From Oscheius dolichura (Eukaryota; Nematoda; Chromadorea; Rhabditida; Rhabditidae): 64,000 nucleotides of DNA. The translations under genes and the position numbers were made by a program. This document shows positions 23,283 through 39,580 of the stretch, in pieces. Every line of letters begins with the position of its first letter. Positions within the stretch are counted from its first letter, which is position 1. Location of the stretch: contig OW051496.1 in NCBI GenBank assembly GCA_932521035.1, positions 4,898,001 through 4,962,000 of the forward strand, in the 5' to 3' direction. Below the pieces are notes generated by a model that made no database searches, had not been told where the DNA came from, and worked only from the letters and a program-made list of their open reading frames with translations.

Positions 23283-23912
23283 AAATGGGGAAGACGAGAG
23301 AGAGCCAATAGGCAGAAGACGACAAGAATTGAATATTTACAATGGTTTTAGCCAAAAGAGGGTTGTGTCAGGGGTTCGAGCACTTCCGCTTTCCCTTTGT
23401 GGTGGCCCGAGTCCAGACGGTGTGTCCAAACACCGCTGTGGCACCGTGGGACAGCGAGCCACCGGGAGACCGGGTCGGAACGCCTTCTCAAGTAAGAGAG
23501 GCCGGCAGGAGAGGCGGATTCCCTCGTGGCCAGTCCCATTGACCGTCTCTACTACCCGATTTTTAGACAAAAGGAGACTACCCGAGTCAACGGAACGCGT
23601 CATTTTATGTGGATCGAGGCCCACAACGCGATTTTCTGTCGGGAGAAGCATGACAGTTGCGCCGGCCTCTGGAAGCGGTCCCGCACGCGTGATTTCGTTT
23701 TTAGAAGATCAACAAATTGGAGAAAGTACAACCTGATTTGTAGACACAGACGAGAAACAGCCGCACAAGAGAGAAGAAGACGAAGGACTGGGCGACCGTT
23801 GTTGCCCGGACAAATTTTGACCGAATGGAGATTGCGACGTCTGGATTATCCCGCTATCAACTGTAAAGACCATTGTAGATTGACGGAAAAATTTGTGTGG
23901 CGGGAGCAGGCC

Positions 23913-24053
23913 TTTTAAAGGGACTGTTAGGGACTAAAAACAACTTTAGCTTAAAGGAACCCTCAGGGACCTGCCGCCGAGTGCGCTCGTAAGCGTCGAA
24001 CGTGTCTACCGTTTTAAAAACCAAAAAATAGGTCCCTGACAGTCCCTTTAAAA
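23913..24053. mobile_element. MITE-like inverted-repeat element, 141 bp
   Basis: Left arm TTTTAAAGGGACTGTTAGGG and right arm, reversed, TTTTAAAGGGACTGTCAGGG match over about 23 bp with one difference. The interior is non-coding. The ends contain TTTAAA. Size and structure fit a miniature inverted-repeat transposable element, though a target-site duplication is not obvious. Confidence 0.7.
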
Positions 24054-24061
24054 GAAAAGGA

Positions 24062-24705
24062 AGCCTCCTCCGAGTGGTGTGCCCTTGCCGCCACCCACGA
24101 GGCCTGGCTCTTCCTTGTGAAACACCGCAACTATGGTCAGAGTCGGATGGCCGAGTCAGTCGACGAGACATCGTGGAATTTCACTCCTTTTCAGAAGAGA
24201 GAGGACCGACACGGACTTCCAGTGGCTGAATGCGGTTCAGTCTACAGAGGATTTTATTGTCTTCATCCGGACGATGAAGGGCCTCGAGCTGAAATTTCAG
24301 CTGGCCAAGTGGGCAGCCATGGGAGTCTCTTATGCCGGTCAGTAGGAACCGCCAGGGATTATAAGAAGACGATAAGAAGCAGAGTACTTCTGGTTGATCA
24401 CACACATCTATTCCTTTTTTGGGAAGATATTAGAATAAGGAGGAAGTTCAAAGTGCGAGCCTCCACGGGACAATTCCAGCAAAGGGGGCCGGGAGGATCT
24501 CTCTTTTCATAGTGGTCAACTCTTCACTTCGATCGATCCGGTACTACCCAGCCATATTTGTGATGATCACATTGTGCAGTTTCAGTAGCTTTCTACTTCG
24601 TCTATCCTCCCAGACACGGTGGGGTCTACTTGGCCCGTCACTTGATCAAAAACAGGACAAAACGAAGCAAATTTATTTTGGTTAACGTTGAGCAGACAGG
24701 GAAAG
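24062..24705 (+). CDS. candidate gene with STEDFIVFI exon
   Basis: Exons read CALAATHEAWLFLVKHRNYG (ending at a GTCAGT donor at about 24151), then TDTDFQWLNAVQSTEDFIVF...LAKWAAMGVSYA (24196-24337), then VAFYFVYPPRHGGVYLARHL from 24588. Phases agree at both junctions. Start and stop are unresolved, and the last exon overlaps the 3' end of a minus-strand candidate. It is possibly a paralogue of the 17.8-18.2 kb exons. Confidence 0.35.
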
Positions 24706-25080
24706 GGAGACCTCGGAGACTTGTCTACGGCGACACTGGGACTCGGCCGAGGAGGAGCTCATATATCCGGAGAACAGAAGGTCCTCTTTGCCTGAAACCT
24801 TCACATTTCCATGGTGGCCGCGGGGGTCGCCTCCGAGCAAGAAGGACAACAAACCCACTCCGAAGGAGCCCTCGTTGACCAACTCGTACGTGTAGTTTGG
24901 CACAGGACGTCGTCGCAGCTGAAATCATCCGGTCACATTCTCCAAAGTGTGCCCCATTATTTTATTTTCTGTCCTTATCAGCCACAGGACCGACAACTCT
25001 TTGTGACCCCTTCGTGTCTTGGGGGGATAGACTCCAGTCGATGTCCCGAGCCCCCACCTCACCGAAACCAACATGTTTTT
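24682..25080 (-). CDS. candidate 3' exons, unknown protein
   Basis: The minus-strand reading FGEVGARDIDWSLSPQDTKG joins in phase over an intron ending GATGATTTCAG to RRRPVPNYTYELVNEGSFGV, continues with a Ser-rich stretch and stops at 24682. AATAAA follows on the minus strand at about 24666. No start or family found. Confidence 0.35.
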
Positions 25081-25707
25081 GTTTGGGAGGGAATGGGATC
25101 TGACTGAGGCAGACGGCAGACGGCGAAAACACCCTCGCCTCGCGCAGACCTAATAGAGCTCAAAAGATCACAAGGCCCAGAAAAAAACAGAGATCTTTTT
25201 GAACCTCCTCACTGTCTTTATTATTCCCTGTTTTATTCAGGGGATCGGCAGATGCCCCCAGTCAACACAAAACACGGCCAGAGGGGGAGGCGACGTGGCC
25301 CGGCTACTTCGGCGGGATAACAGGCTATTTCGGGGAGAAGACTGTTGTCAGGAGATGAAAGGATTACTCGGATACCACCGCCCTCACCAGTCCGTCTCGG
25401 AATCGTCATTTTCCTCACTAAAATAGGTCGACGGTCCCCCCATTTCGCAATGAGTCAGCCGCCTTTCGCAATCCATTTTCCGGCGGGGGGCTGTTTCGCA
25501 ATGTCTCGTCTACGTCACTCCCGCCCGGCTGGATCAGAGAACAGACAGAGTACAGCTGTTTACCCTAGTTACCCAGGCAACGCGTGGCCCAGACAAAGGG
25601 CGACAAAAAGTGATTTATGGAAAATGGGCAATTTGTCTGCGAGGGTGGGAGGATTGACTAAGCTCTACCCACAAGATCAAGAGCAATTGTTTCGCAATAG
25701 AATGTCA
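25081..25707. promoter_or_regulatory. region with four TTTCGCAAT motifs and an AP-1 site
   Basis: TTTCGCAAT occurs at 25443, 25464, 25494 and 25690, and TGAGTCA (AP-1) at 25451. TTTCGCAAT contains a C/EBP half site (GCAAT). No clear gene lies in the stretch. Regulatory function is inferred from motif density only. Confidence 0.4.
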
Positions 25708-25938
25708 TCAAGTTGTCTTTCCGGAGTGTTCCTGATAAGAAGACAGAGAGAAATTCAGGACAGAAAACAAACAAACGATGGACGGAACTAACCAGCCAAT
25801 AGGCCAATACCCCGGCTATTAGGGTTATCCAAGTGGTTCCAAATCCGGCCAAAATGTACTTGCAGGTCTCTTCTTTCGGCGTTGTGGCATTGAAGAACGT
25901 CTTGTAGATATCAGCTGATTCCTGAAGGTCCTTGTTGA
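25708..25938 (-). CDS. small single-pass membrane protein, 5' end unresolved
   Basis: An exon from 25938 reads NKDLQESADIYKTFF...CKYILAGFGTTWITLIAGVL, a clear membrane segment, and splices at a GTTAGT donor to a short end stopping at 25708. Upstream exons could lie at about 25980-26130, where the DNA turns AT-rich, but phases are ambiguous. No family recognised. Confidence 0.45.
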
Positions 25939-26369
25939 CTGTTTCGGCGGTCGAGACGACTCAAGCAGAACGCAGAAGTAGCACTTACAACTAATTGAAG
26001 AGAGAGTAGATTTAGGAGAAACAGTATCATTCAACCCACAGTAAGAAAAATGGCCGTCTTGTTTTTTACCCAAGATAACATGTAAAAGCGAATTCACCCA
26101 CAAAAGTTTATAACATGGCAAAAAACAATCACTGGTATATATGGAATAAAAAACTATAATACATTCTAAAAATTATAAATCATAAAAAAATACTGGTATA
26201 AACTATGCAATGCTAAACAGAAAAATGTACAGGAATAAATTCGGGCCACTCGATGGCGAGGATCATATTTTTGATATTTTGCTTATAAGGAAGAGTAATA
26301 GCAAACCGTATGCGAAAGGAACAATTCTTTGGTGGGTGCATACTAAAATCAGTGTGAAAAAAATGGAGT

Positions 26370-27670
26370 TCAACGGCGGGACATAGTCATTCTGGTGATT
26401 GTTTGCTTCTGTTCCGCAATAATCTGCTCAGCCAAAGATAGCTTAGTTTTAAGCTCGATATTCTCATCACGAAGATCGTCAAGCTCACGGTCACGAGCTG
26501 CTTGAAGTTCCTTTTGCTAAAAAAATAAATGGTAAACATTAGTAAAAGGGGAATGACACAGAAGCTAACAATTAAAATGAATCTTACCTTGGAGCGACTC
26601 TTTCTGACAGCATCATTGTTTCTAGCGCGCTTGATCTTATATACCGGGTTCTTCTTCTCCTCATCTGGCTTCAGAACGTACTTTCTTGCTTTGGTCTTAG
26701 GGGTATACTCCAGACCATCTCTGGTCAGGCGTCGACGCGGAGGAGCTGTAGAAGTAGAGGTGGTCGGCTCATCTGAAAGCCAAAAAATTCATAGATATAT
26801 ACTTCATTTTAATAAGTAAGAAGGGAAAATGTATGAACTTACATTCCCATTCGAGTTCATCCTCGGTTTTCACCTGCACGAAGTTGGTGTTTGGGGTTGA
26901 AGCTAGAGAACGGTCAGATGAAGCTAGAAAAAATAAATATTACAATAACAAAAATTTACATACTGCATTGCGGAAGGACGTGTAACTCAGGTCTATGAGC
27001 ATATGGATCGTATTGATCACAATGTACGTCGTCATAGAGAAGATGAGTTTTCTGGAGCTCTGTGTCATCTAGATCGATGTGGTCAGGTTGAACATCGAGA
27101 TCCTATACAAGCATTAGAAAAATATAAAATGAAGCCCAACCTTAAGTGCTCCGATATATTCGTCCAGGTTCATTTCACGTTCCATGAAATCCATAATGTT
27201 TTCTTGTCGATTGCGATCAGCGTCTTGTAGAGTTGCACAAAACGAAAGGGAGTCCTGAAAAGGGATGGTAAATGAAATGTAACAGAGCAGTAATAGACAA
27301 TAACGACAACGAATATGTACTAGCAACGCACCCAGTAAGTCACTGCGTCCATCGAGAGAAAACACAATGAGCCTGGGGGCGTGGCATAAAGGCATGTTTT
27401 TCAGAAAATGCTAGACTGGGGATGACTCATCTGCGTCCCCAGTCGCGATGACAATTGGAAACACGCGGAAAAGATCACCGGATAGAATTTTCAAGAATTT
27501 GGTAAAAGAATAATAATACAAACTGAAATAAAAAAGCTTACCTGGCGACCGAAGCTTTGATTAGAGAGTTGGGAAGAAAGGTGCTCAGATGGAATCTTCG
27601 GCAGAAAGACATTGTGCATGTTGGCTAAATCTTGGGAGCCACCCTCAACTTTTGGGATGCCTTGAAACAT
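26370..27670 (-). CDS. C/EBP-like bZIP transcription factor
   Basis: Six exons (27670-27542, 27254-27141, 27102-26964, 26923-26843, 26772-26588, 26516-26370) total 795 nt, 264 residues. The N-terminal half is acidic with Asp/Glu-rich stretches (DPHIDLDDTELQKT-like) suitable for activation. The basic region is KIKRARNNDAVRKSRSK, carrying the C/EBP-family NNxAVRKSR signature, followed by a leucine zipper (LQAARDRELDDLRDENIEL...). The ATG lies 1 nt behind a TTTTTCAG acceptor. C/EBP proteins bind ATTGCGCAAT-type palindromes as dimers. A TGACTCA hairpin in intron 1 and a TGACGTCA upstream suggest bZIP autoregulation. The gene lies in an AT-rich block and uses AT-ending codons. Confidence 0.88.
27414..27444 (+). 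promoter_or_regulatory. TGACTCA site in the loop of a 9-bp hairpin
   Basis: GACTGGGGA and TCCCCAGTC pair perfectly and enclose TGACTCAT. It sits in the 287-nt first intron of the bZIP gene. TGACTCA is the classical AP-1/Gcn4-type bZIP site. Confidence 0.5.
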
Positions 27671-28692
27671 TCTGAAAAATAAAGAAATTAATAAACGAAT
27701 ATATGCATATGTAAACAAATAACAGATATTCGAGGAGATAACAAATAAAATCACATGACAACATTATAAAGAGACTTGTGAGGAATGACACTGAAGAATA
27801 ATTAGTTTGAAACGTGAAAGTCTGAGCTATTTTAGAATGTCTAGAACAAAAAATGACGCAGTTTATTTTCGAAAAGGCTAGAATGACGTCAATAGAGTAA
27901 AGGAACGTTCCAGCGCATGCAAAACGAGATCTGTATTCTCTTACTCTCTACAATCAACCTTTTTTTTCTTCTTTACAAGCGATTGCTACAAATTTCACAA
28001 CGAGGTGCAAGTCGAGCGAGAACACACAGAAATATTTCACAACGGCTACGCAGGGGGCGTACCAAGGAATTGTGTATAAAAGGCCAAGATGAAGAGCAAC
28101 GCTGGATAGGAACCTCGGAAAAGGTATAAACTAGAAAGAGTGGCCGCAAGTCAAGCGGCCAGCTGGTAAAAATGCCTCTGCTGGGGGGAGGGGCATTGCG
28201 AAATCTCGCGCAAATGTGACTCAACAAAGACCGCCCCCGACCGAGGAGACTCGGTCTTGTTCCGATGGGCCTGGCAATTAGGTCTTGCATCAGTAGAGGG
28301 ATGGAATTGTCTTTGAAGAAGTTTAAATTGAAACTATAACACTAAAATCATATAGTAATCACTGAGGAGACTCGTAATGATAATTCTACAATGATAAGCC
28401 ACAAATTTTGCGAATATAACAATCTTATGTAACAGTTACGTGTATAAACGTATATAACACGAGAATTGGTACAGTAGACATATAGAAATGAAAAGTTTAC
28501 ACCTCGAAAGAGGTGAAGAGATAAGATTGTACAACCTGCAACTGTTGGAAAATTTTTGAGACTTGCTCGTTTTCAATATGAAGAGCAGTGTACTTTCGTA
28601 TTTCCCATTTCTTGTCGCTTATAAAAGTTCATCTTCTTTCTTCGTAGATTCATGTTTTGTATGCAGTTCTAATTCACAAGTTTAGATAATTC
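27671..28692. promoter_or_regulatory. divergent promoter region of bZIP gene and DHX33
   Basis: AT-rich 1.0 kb between head-to-head genes. It contains a perfect CRE palindrome TGACGTCA at 27884-27891, TGACGCA at 27853, a TATAAAAG at about 28074, and ATTGCGAAA at 28195-28203. A GC-rich patch lies at 28140-28290. No coding exon is seen. Confidence 0.45.
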
Positions 28693-31936
<3,244 letters not shown>

Positions 31937-32117
31937 GATGCGTTGTTTTTTAGTTTGTTACAGATTGTTGCTGATATAAAGTTTATTTTTAACAATGAAC
32001 AATTTTTTGAACAACATTGACCAATTAGATTATTGTGAAGTACAATAATACACAAAAGGAAGATAACGTAACATTGCCAAAAAGGATAATCTGGGATACA
32101 ATATTACAAAAAAGTGG

Positions 32118-32175
32118 AAGATTCCAATTTTTTGGAATCTTAGAAGGGAGTGGGGTTTGCTCAACAAACCACCCG
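32118..32175 (+). other. two adjacent stem-loops between convergent genes
   Basis: AGATTCCA/TGGAATCT pairs around a T-rich loop containing AATTTTTTGG, followed by GGTTTG/CAAACC around CTCAA. It lies between the 3' ends of DHX33 (+) and the bZIP gene (-). It could be a terminator-like structure, a small element, or part of an RNA gene; no family recognised. Confidence 0.4.
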
Positions 32176-32255
32176 GAAGCCGAAAAGGAGGGCTTCACTC
32201 CCTACGGAAAAAGGGGCTATAAACCAAAAAAAGGTTTTACCCCACCTACACTTGC

Positions 32256-32874
32256 AGAGTCTTCTTCGTCGATCTCTGGAGTGCAGGTGGTGGCGTTATA
32301 TCGTGGAGCCTCCTCTCCTTGCATTTCATTTTGATATTGTAGACGTATGGCCTCGTTTTTCCAAAATACGGCCTCCTTTTTCAGATCAACAATTTCATTT
32401 TGTGCTTTCTAAAAAGAGTGGTAAATATCATAAGAGACATACCTCCATTGATTCACAGAGCGTCTTAAACGCCTGATCCTTTATTTCATCGAATTCCTTT
32501 TTCTACAAAATCTGTTGAAAACCTTGAGCAGAACTCTACCTTATCGCGAGATTTTTTTGCTCGTGCTTTGGACTTTTGCCTTTTGACATACAACTTTTCT
32601 TTTGCTTCCTTAGTTAAGGAGCTCTCATCAACATTTCGCTTTGGTGCTCTTTTCTTAGTCGTCGATGACGAATTTGTGTTAGGCACTGTAATTTCATAAA
32701 CGACTGAAAAGACTAGTTTCTACAAAGAAATCATTACCGGTTGGACTAGAGTATACAATTTCTGTCTTCAGTAAAGGTTGCAAGTGTTCGACATCGCCTA
32801 AGATATGGTAAAGGCACTACTACAAATGCTGACCTATTCCATCCAGGTTTTCACTGGAGTCCATTGTATCGTTT
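32256..32874 (-). CDS. small bZIP transcription factor
   Basis: Five exons give about 155 residues: MDSSENLDGIGDVEHLQPLL, a Ser/Thr-rich linker, a basic region YVKRQKSKARAKKSRDKKK and a zipper (EFDEIKDQAFKTLCESMEKA...VDLKKEAVFWKNEAIRL). The tail ends EIDEEDSASV. The basic region has the AxxSR core of bZIP proteins but not the NN of C/EBP. ATG 32874 lies about 33 nt behind a TTTTTTAG acceptor. It shares small size and acidic tail with C/EBP-gamma-like dimer partners, so it may heterodimerise with the bZIP protein 5 kb upstream; that is inference. Confidence 0.8.
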
Positions 32875-33305
32875 TTAGCGAAGAGCACGATTGAAACTAA
32901 AAAAAGGAATGAAGTAACTACCAGAAAAATTGAAGAAATTCATATCGATAAAGAATGAGTATAGAAGCGGATGCGTGTGTACAAAACACAAAAAAAAATA
33001 CCTCGGATATGAAAAACCCGCTCATTCTGATGTGTTACGTTGGAGGGACTTTTTCATTTTTTTTAACTCCATTTTTCCCGTCTGTTGTTTTCCCAGTATG
33101 GTAGCCTCAACGTGGTATAGCCACTTGTATTAATATAAGTTTGTTGATGTCAACACGAAGTCTCGGATATCGGTCACCGTTTTTGTAACGTCGGGAGTTC
33201 CACCGGCATGCCCTTGACACGCAATCGTTGACAACACGAGAAATAAGTAGTCGCGATTGATTCATTCACACTCCTATCACCGAAAAATCTTTCTCCGTCA
33301 ATATA

Positions 33306-36301
<2,996 letters not shown>

Positions 36302-36723
36302 AAACATTAACAGAGGATGAATACCTTTGACAGAGTCTGGACCGGGGCCAGCTGTCTAAACAGGGATCGATTGTTTCAAAATGAATTGAAACGGATCGGA
36401 AACCTAATGGGAGGAGGAACGGGTGTGGATACGTCTGTCCCTATCCTCTCCGAAGGGCTTCTTCTCCTCGAAGCCCCTTTGCCCGAGTCGTCTGGCCGGG
36501 GTGTGTTGTGTGAGATGTGCTCATCCCTCCATTGTTATCCCTAGAGGAGCCTCCTAGCAACGGCTTAGTGTGAAGGACAGGTCCCTTTCCCATGTCCGTC
36601 TCCGGATTCTGTTTCCTTGGCAATCCGTAATATCTGTCGTATTTTTTTGATATGACACACATGTATTTCTTTGATATGACACAGTCGTCCGTTCCAGGCG
36701 AAACACAACGGCAGATCATAAAG
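36302..36723. other. intergenic, upstream of fucosyltransferase gene
   Basis: Contains a direct repeat TTTGATATGACACA at 36646 and 36670 (24-bp spacing). The reading frame of the fucosyltransferase gene is open back to an ATG at 36652, so the repeat could be partly coding if that start is used. Confidence 0.4.
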
Positions 36724-38224
36724 ATGGTGTCTCCTACCTCGCTGCGGGTATGTCTCCCGGTGCTCTGTGTGATCGGTGGGTTCCTTGCCTCCTATTGGGT
36801 CCAGCCCACCCAGTTCAGGATCCGTGACGCTGTGTGTCTTTCTCTTCACGGGCAGCTCCTTCAAGCTCCCAAATATCAGCATGAAATATCAGTGAGTCGT
36901 CTGCTCCTCCTCGGCTCACCTGCTCTTTCAGACAAATCCTTGGTGTTCCCAAGCAAAGGAAAAGCTACCTGTCGGTCACCGGGGCCGGTATGAATGGCGG
37001 CTTGGGGAACAATCTATTCGTGCTGCTCACGGCCATCGGGGTGGCCGACAAAATGGGCCGGCTGCCCTATGTGAAGATGGCCAACCAGGGCACCCTCCAC
37101 ATAATGGGCACCCGGATCCGGGAACTCTTCCCCCGCTTGGAACAGGAGTTCCGGATCGTCTACTGGAATGTGGGCAGTTTTTATTGGGTTGGCTAATTAT
37201 TAATGTCGGAAAAGTTTAAACCGATGCCCACTCCCAAGATTAGTGAATACACAAAAGGATCACCTTTTAGACCACGGAATGACGGAAGGGTGAAAAGTCG
37301 GACACTAATTTACTGGCCAACCCAATACTTCTCGATAACCGGCTCTTTTAGATCAGCGAGAGGGCCATTCCGTTTAGTTCCGGAGCATGTTGTGCGTATG
37401 ACAACCCGGACAGGTTGCGGAACCTGTCGGACGAGTACATCGTCCTCCAGGGGTCATACTTCCAGGTAGGCAAATCACTTAGTTTGAACTTCGAAGTTTA
37501 GAGTTTCAAATATTTTGACCATTTGCGGGAGGATGTCCGCCAGTGGCTCCTCCCCAACGAGACTTTCCTCCAGCAGGCGGAGGCCAAGCTGCCGCCGGAG
37601 TTTAGAGACAGATTCATGTGAGTCTCTCCGATCTTCGAGGATACGTCTCTTTCAGGATCTGTGTGCACATAAGAAGAGGAGACTTCGCGACGGATACCAT
37701 CCACGAGCCATCCAACGCCACGTTCTCCTCAATTGCCCTGAAATACCTAATGGAAAAGTGTATGTCCCTCCTTTTTATAGCCTGGGTTATGCCCTGATTA
37801 GACAAGCTTCCTATGAGGAAGATGGTCGGGATCGTCATGGGAAACGACCCGAGATGGGAGAGGGACGTCTTCGCCAACGTCTCGGACGTTTTCGTCATGG
37901 AGACGACGCCCGACCAGGACCTGGCCTTCACTAGGAAACACTGCGAAGTCCTTCTCATAACAGGTGCCATCTGCCTCCACTCCTTATCCTCCCATTTTCA
38001 GCCCCCTCTTCGACTTTTGGCTTCTTTTTGGGCTATCTCTCAAAGAATTTCGTCGTCTACTATAGGGATATCAAGTCAACCAAAGACAGGGTAAGCCATC
38101 TGCCGTCCCTCATATATTTTCTTATTTTTAGGTCCAAAATGAAATGAACCCGGAGGATTTCTACCTCTCGGAATGGGTTAAAATCATAGAGAAGGATGGA
38201 AAGATCGAAGAAGTGTCGCCATAG
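36724..38224 (+). CDS. alpha-1,2-fucosyltransferase-like enzyme (GT11), type II membrane protein
   Basis: A short cytosolic end and signal anchor (SLRVCLPVLCVIGGFLASYW) precede the catalytic domain: MNGGLGNNLFVLLTAIGVAD, DEYIVLQGSYFQSFKYF, the GT11 donor motif VHIRRGDF, IVMGNDPRW and STFGFFLGYLS near the end, stop at 38224. The family transfers fucose from GDP-fucose to galactose in the Golgi. Nematodes have expanded GT11 genes. Exons join in phase; one intron near the start may be only 22 nt (36834-36855), and the intron at 37170-37356 carries an inverted-repeat element. A start at 36652 is an alternative. Confidence 0.85.
37183..37326. mobile_element. MITE-like element in the fucosyltransferase intron, 144 bp
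   Basis: Arms ATTGGGTTGGC...AATGTCGG and, reversed, ATTGGGTTGGC...TAGTGTCCG match strongly over the first 11 bp and more weakly to about 27 bp. It fills most of the intron. Its size is close to the element at 23.9 kb but the ends differ in sequence. Confidence 0.65.
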
Positions 38225-38391
38225 GAGGCGGCCGACGTCTCCCCCTTTTATCAGTCAACAGGTCCAGGAAACTTATATCTCATTGCTCAACGTACCCATT
38301 TTTATTGGGATATCATAAAATGTCACTACCGTTTTATTCTCATTATTTTCTTGGGGTGTGTCTCTCGGGGGAACATGAACGGGCTACAGGA

Positions 38392-39234
38392 CTATTGCTC
38401 ATCTTTATTCGTCCTGTACAGAGTGTACCTTTTATGGAATATTCTAACCAAATAGAACATAGCACTTATCACAATAAAGGCAAAAGCGACACCGCTGAGA
38501 AAGATGATGGCCAGGATGGTGGGGGAGGACTCGGGGTGCAGAGGGGCCCGTACAAATCGGCGGATAAAGAGAACCAATTGGCCGAAGATACAGAAAGGGA
38601 GGGCGAGGAAGTAGGCCGGGTAGAAGTGACACTTCCAGTTGTAAAGACGACATTTGAAACTGTTCTGGATTGGGCGATAGAAGGCGAGGGAGAACAAGAG
38701 CAGGATGATACAACAGACCTCGACGAGACTGACTGAGGCTGAGTAAGCGCGAAGGACTTTGGCCAGGGTGGCGGTGTCCTGCTCCTCGAAGTAGAAGTAG
38801 ACCAGGTGGAGGATGGTGCAGGAGTAGAGAAGGGACAGAAAGGCAACCACGGTCACGCACTTCCTGTCTATTCCATTCTAGGCAACTTCAAATAGAACAC
38901 AAGAAGCAGCACCTGTGTCTCCTGCGCTTCGTTGGAGAGATTCTGGTCGATCAGGACGTCCTCCTCCAGTTCGTCATCTAGAACCAGCGGTTGTAGGGCG
39001 ATCTCCTGGGGCAGACTATGGTACGATAGATACGACACAGTTTACCTCTCGGTGAGCTGCTCCTAGACGACGGAGGGTGAAGGGCCACATCGGCTTGTTT
39101 GGAGCAATCGAAGGACTTCTTGAAGGCCATGCAGTTGCCCCCGACAACGGCTACAATAAAGGGGAAAACACTAGATTGATCACTCGCAACTACTGACATT
39201 TCCAGATGGTTGGGAGTCGACGGGGAGGTGACAT
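38392..39234 (-). CDS. four-TM membrane protein of unknown function
   Basis: Four exons from ATG 39234 (10 nt behind a GGGTTTCAG acceptor): a polar N-terminus with Cys-containing stretch GGNCMAFKKSFDCSKQADVA, an acidic segment (DDELEEDVLIDQNLSNEAQE), then four hydrophobic segments (TVVAFLSLLYSCTILHLVYF; LVEVCCIILLLFSLAF; YFLALPFCIFGQLVLFI; ILAIIFLSGVAFAFIVISAM) and a short basic tail. Stop at 38392. About 230 residues. The topology recalls tetraspan proteins but lacks tetraspanin CCG motifs. Convergent with the fucosyltransferase gene. Confidence 0.75.
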
Positions 39235-39580
39235 TTATGGCGTCTGAAACCCTGGCAACGTCTGGGACATGTCACTCGTCCCCTCAGTATGGTTTGTGTT
39301 GAAACGTGTGATACGTGGAGCCGAGGGAAGTTCCATCCATCACAGTTCTGTGAATGGAATCAGGAAGGGCAACCGGTTACCAGAGGGAGAGAGTCTCCAG
39401 AAGTCACGAGGAGGGAATTAGCGATTGGAAGGAATGACGATCGGCGATCTCGTTACTCCCTGCCGATCACCGCCCACGTGCAAAATGTGCAGTACCGTGA
39501 ACCGTCTAATGAAAGTGACCTTTGACTGGCCAGGGGTGGAACTGGTTGGGGTTGTCGGTGCCCGGGTCTCTTCAGTTGGT

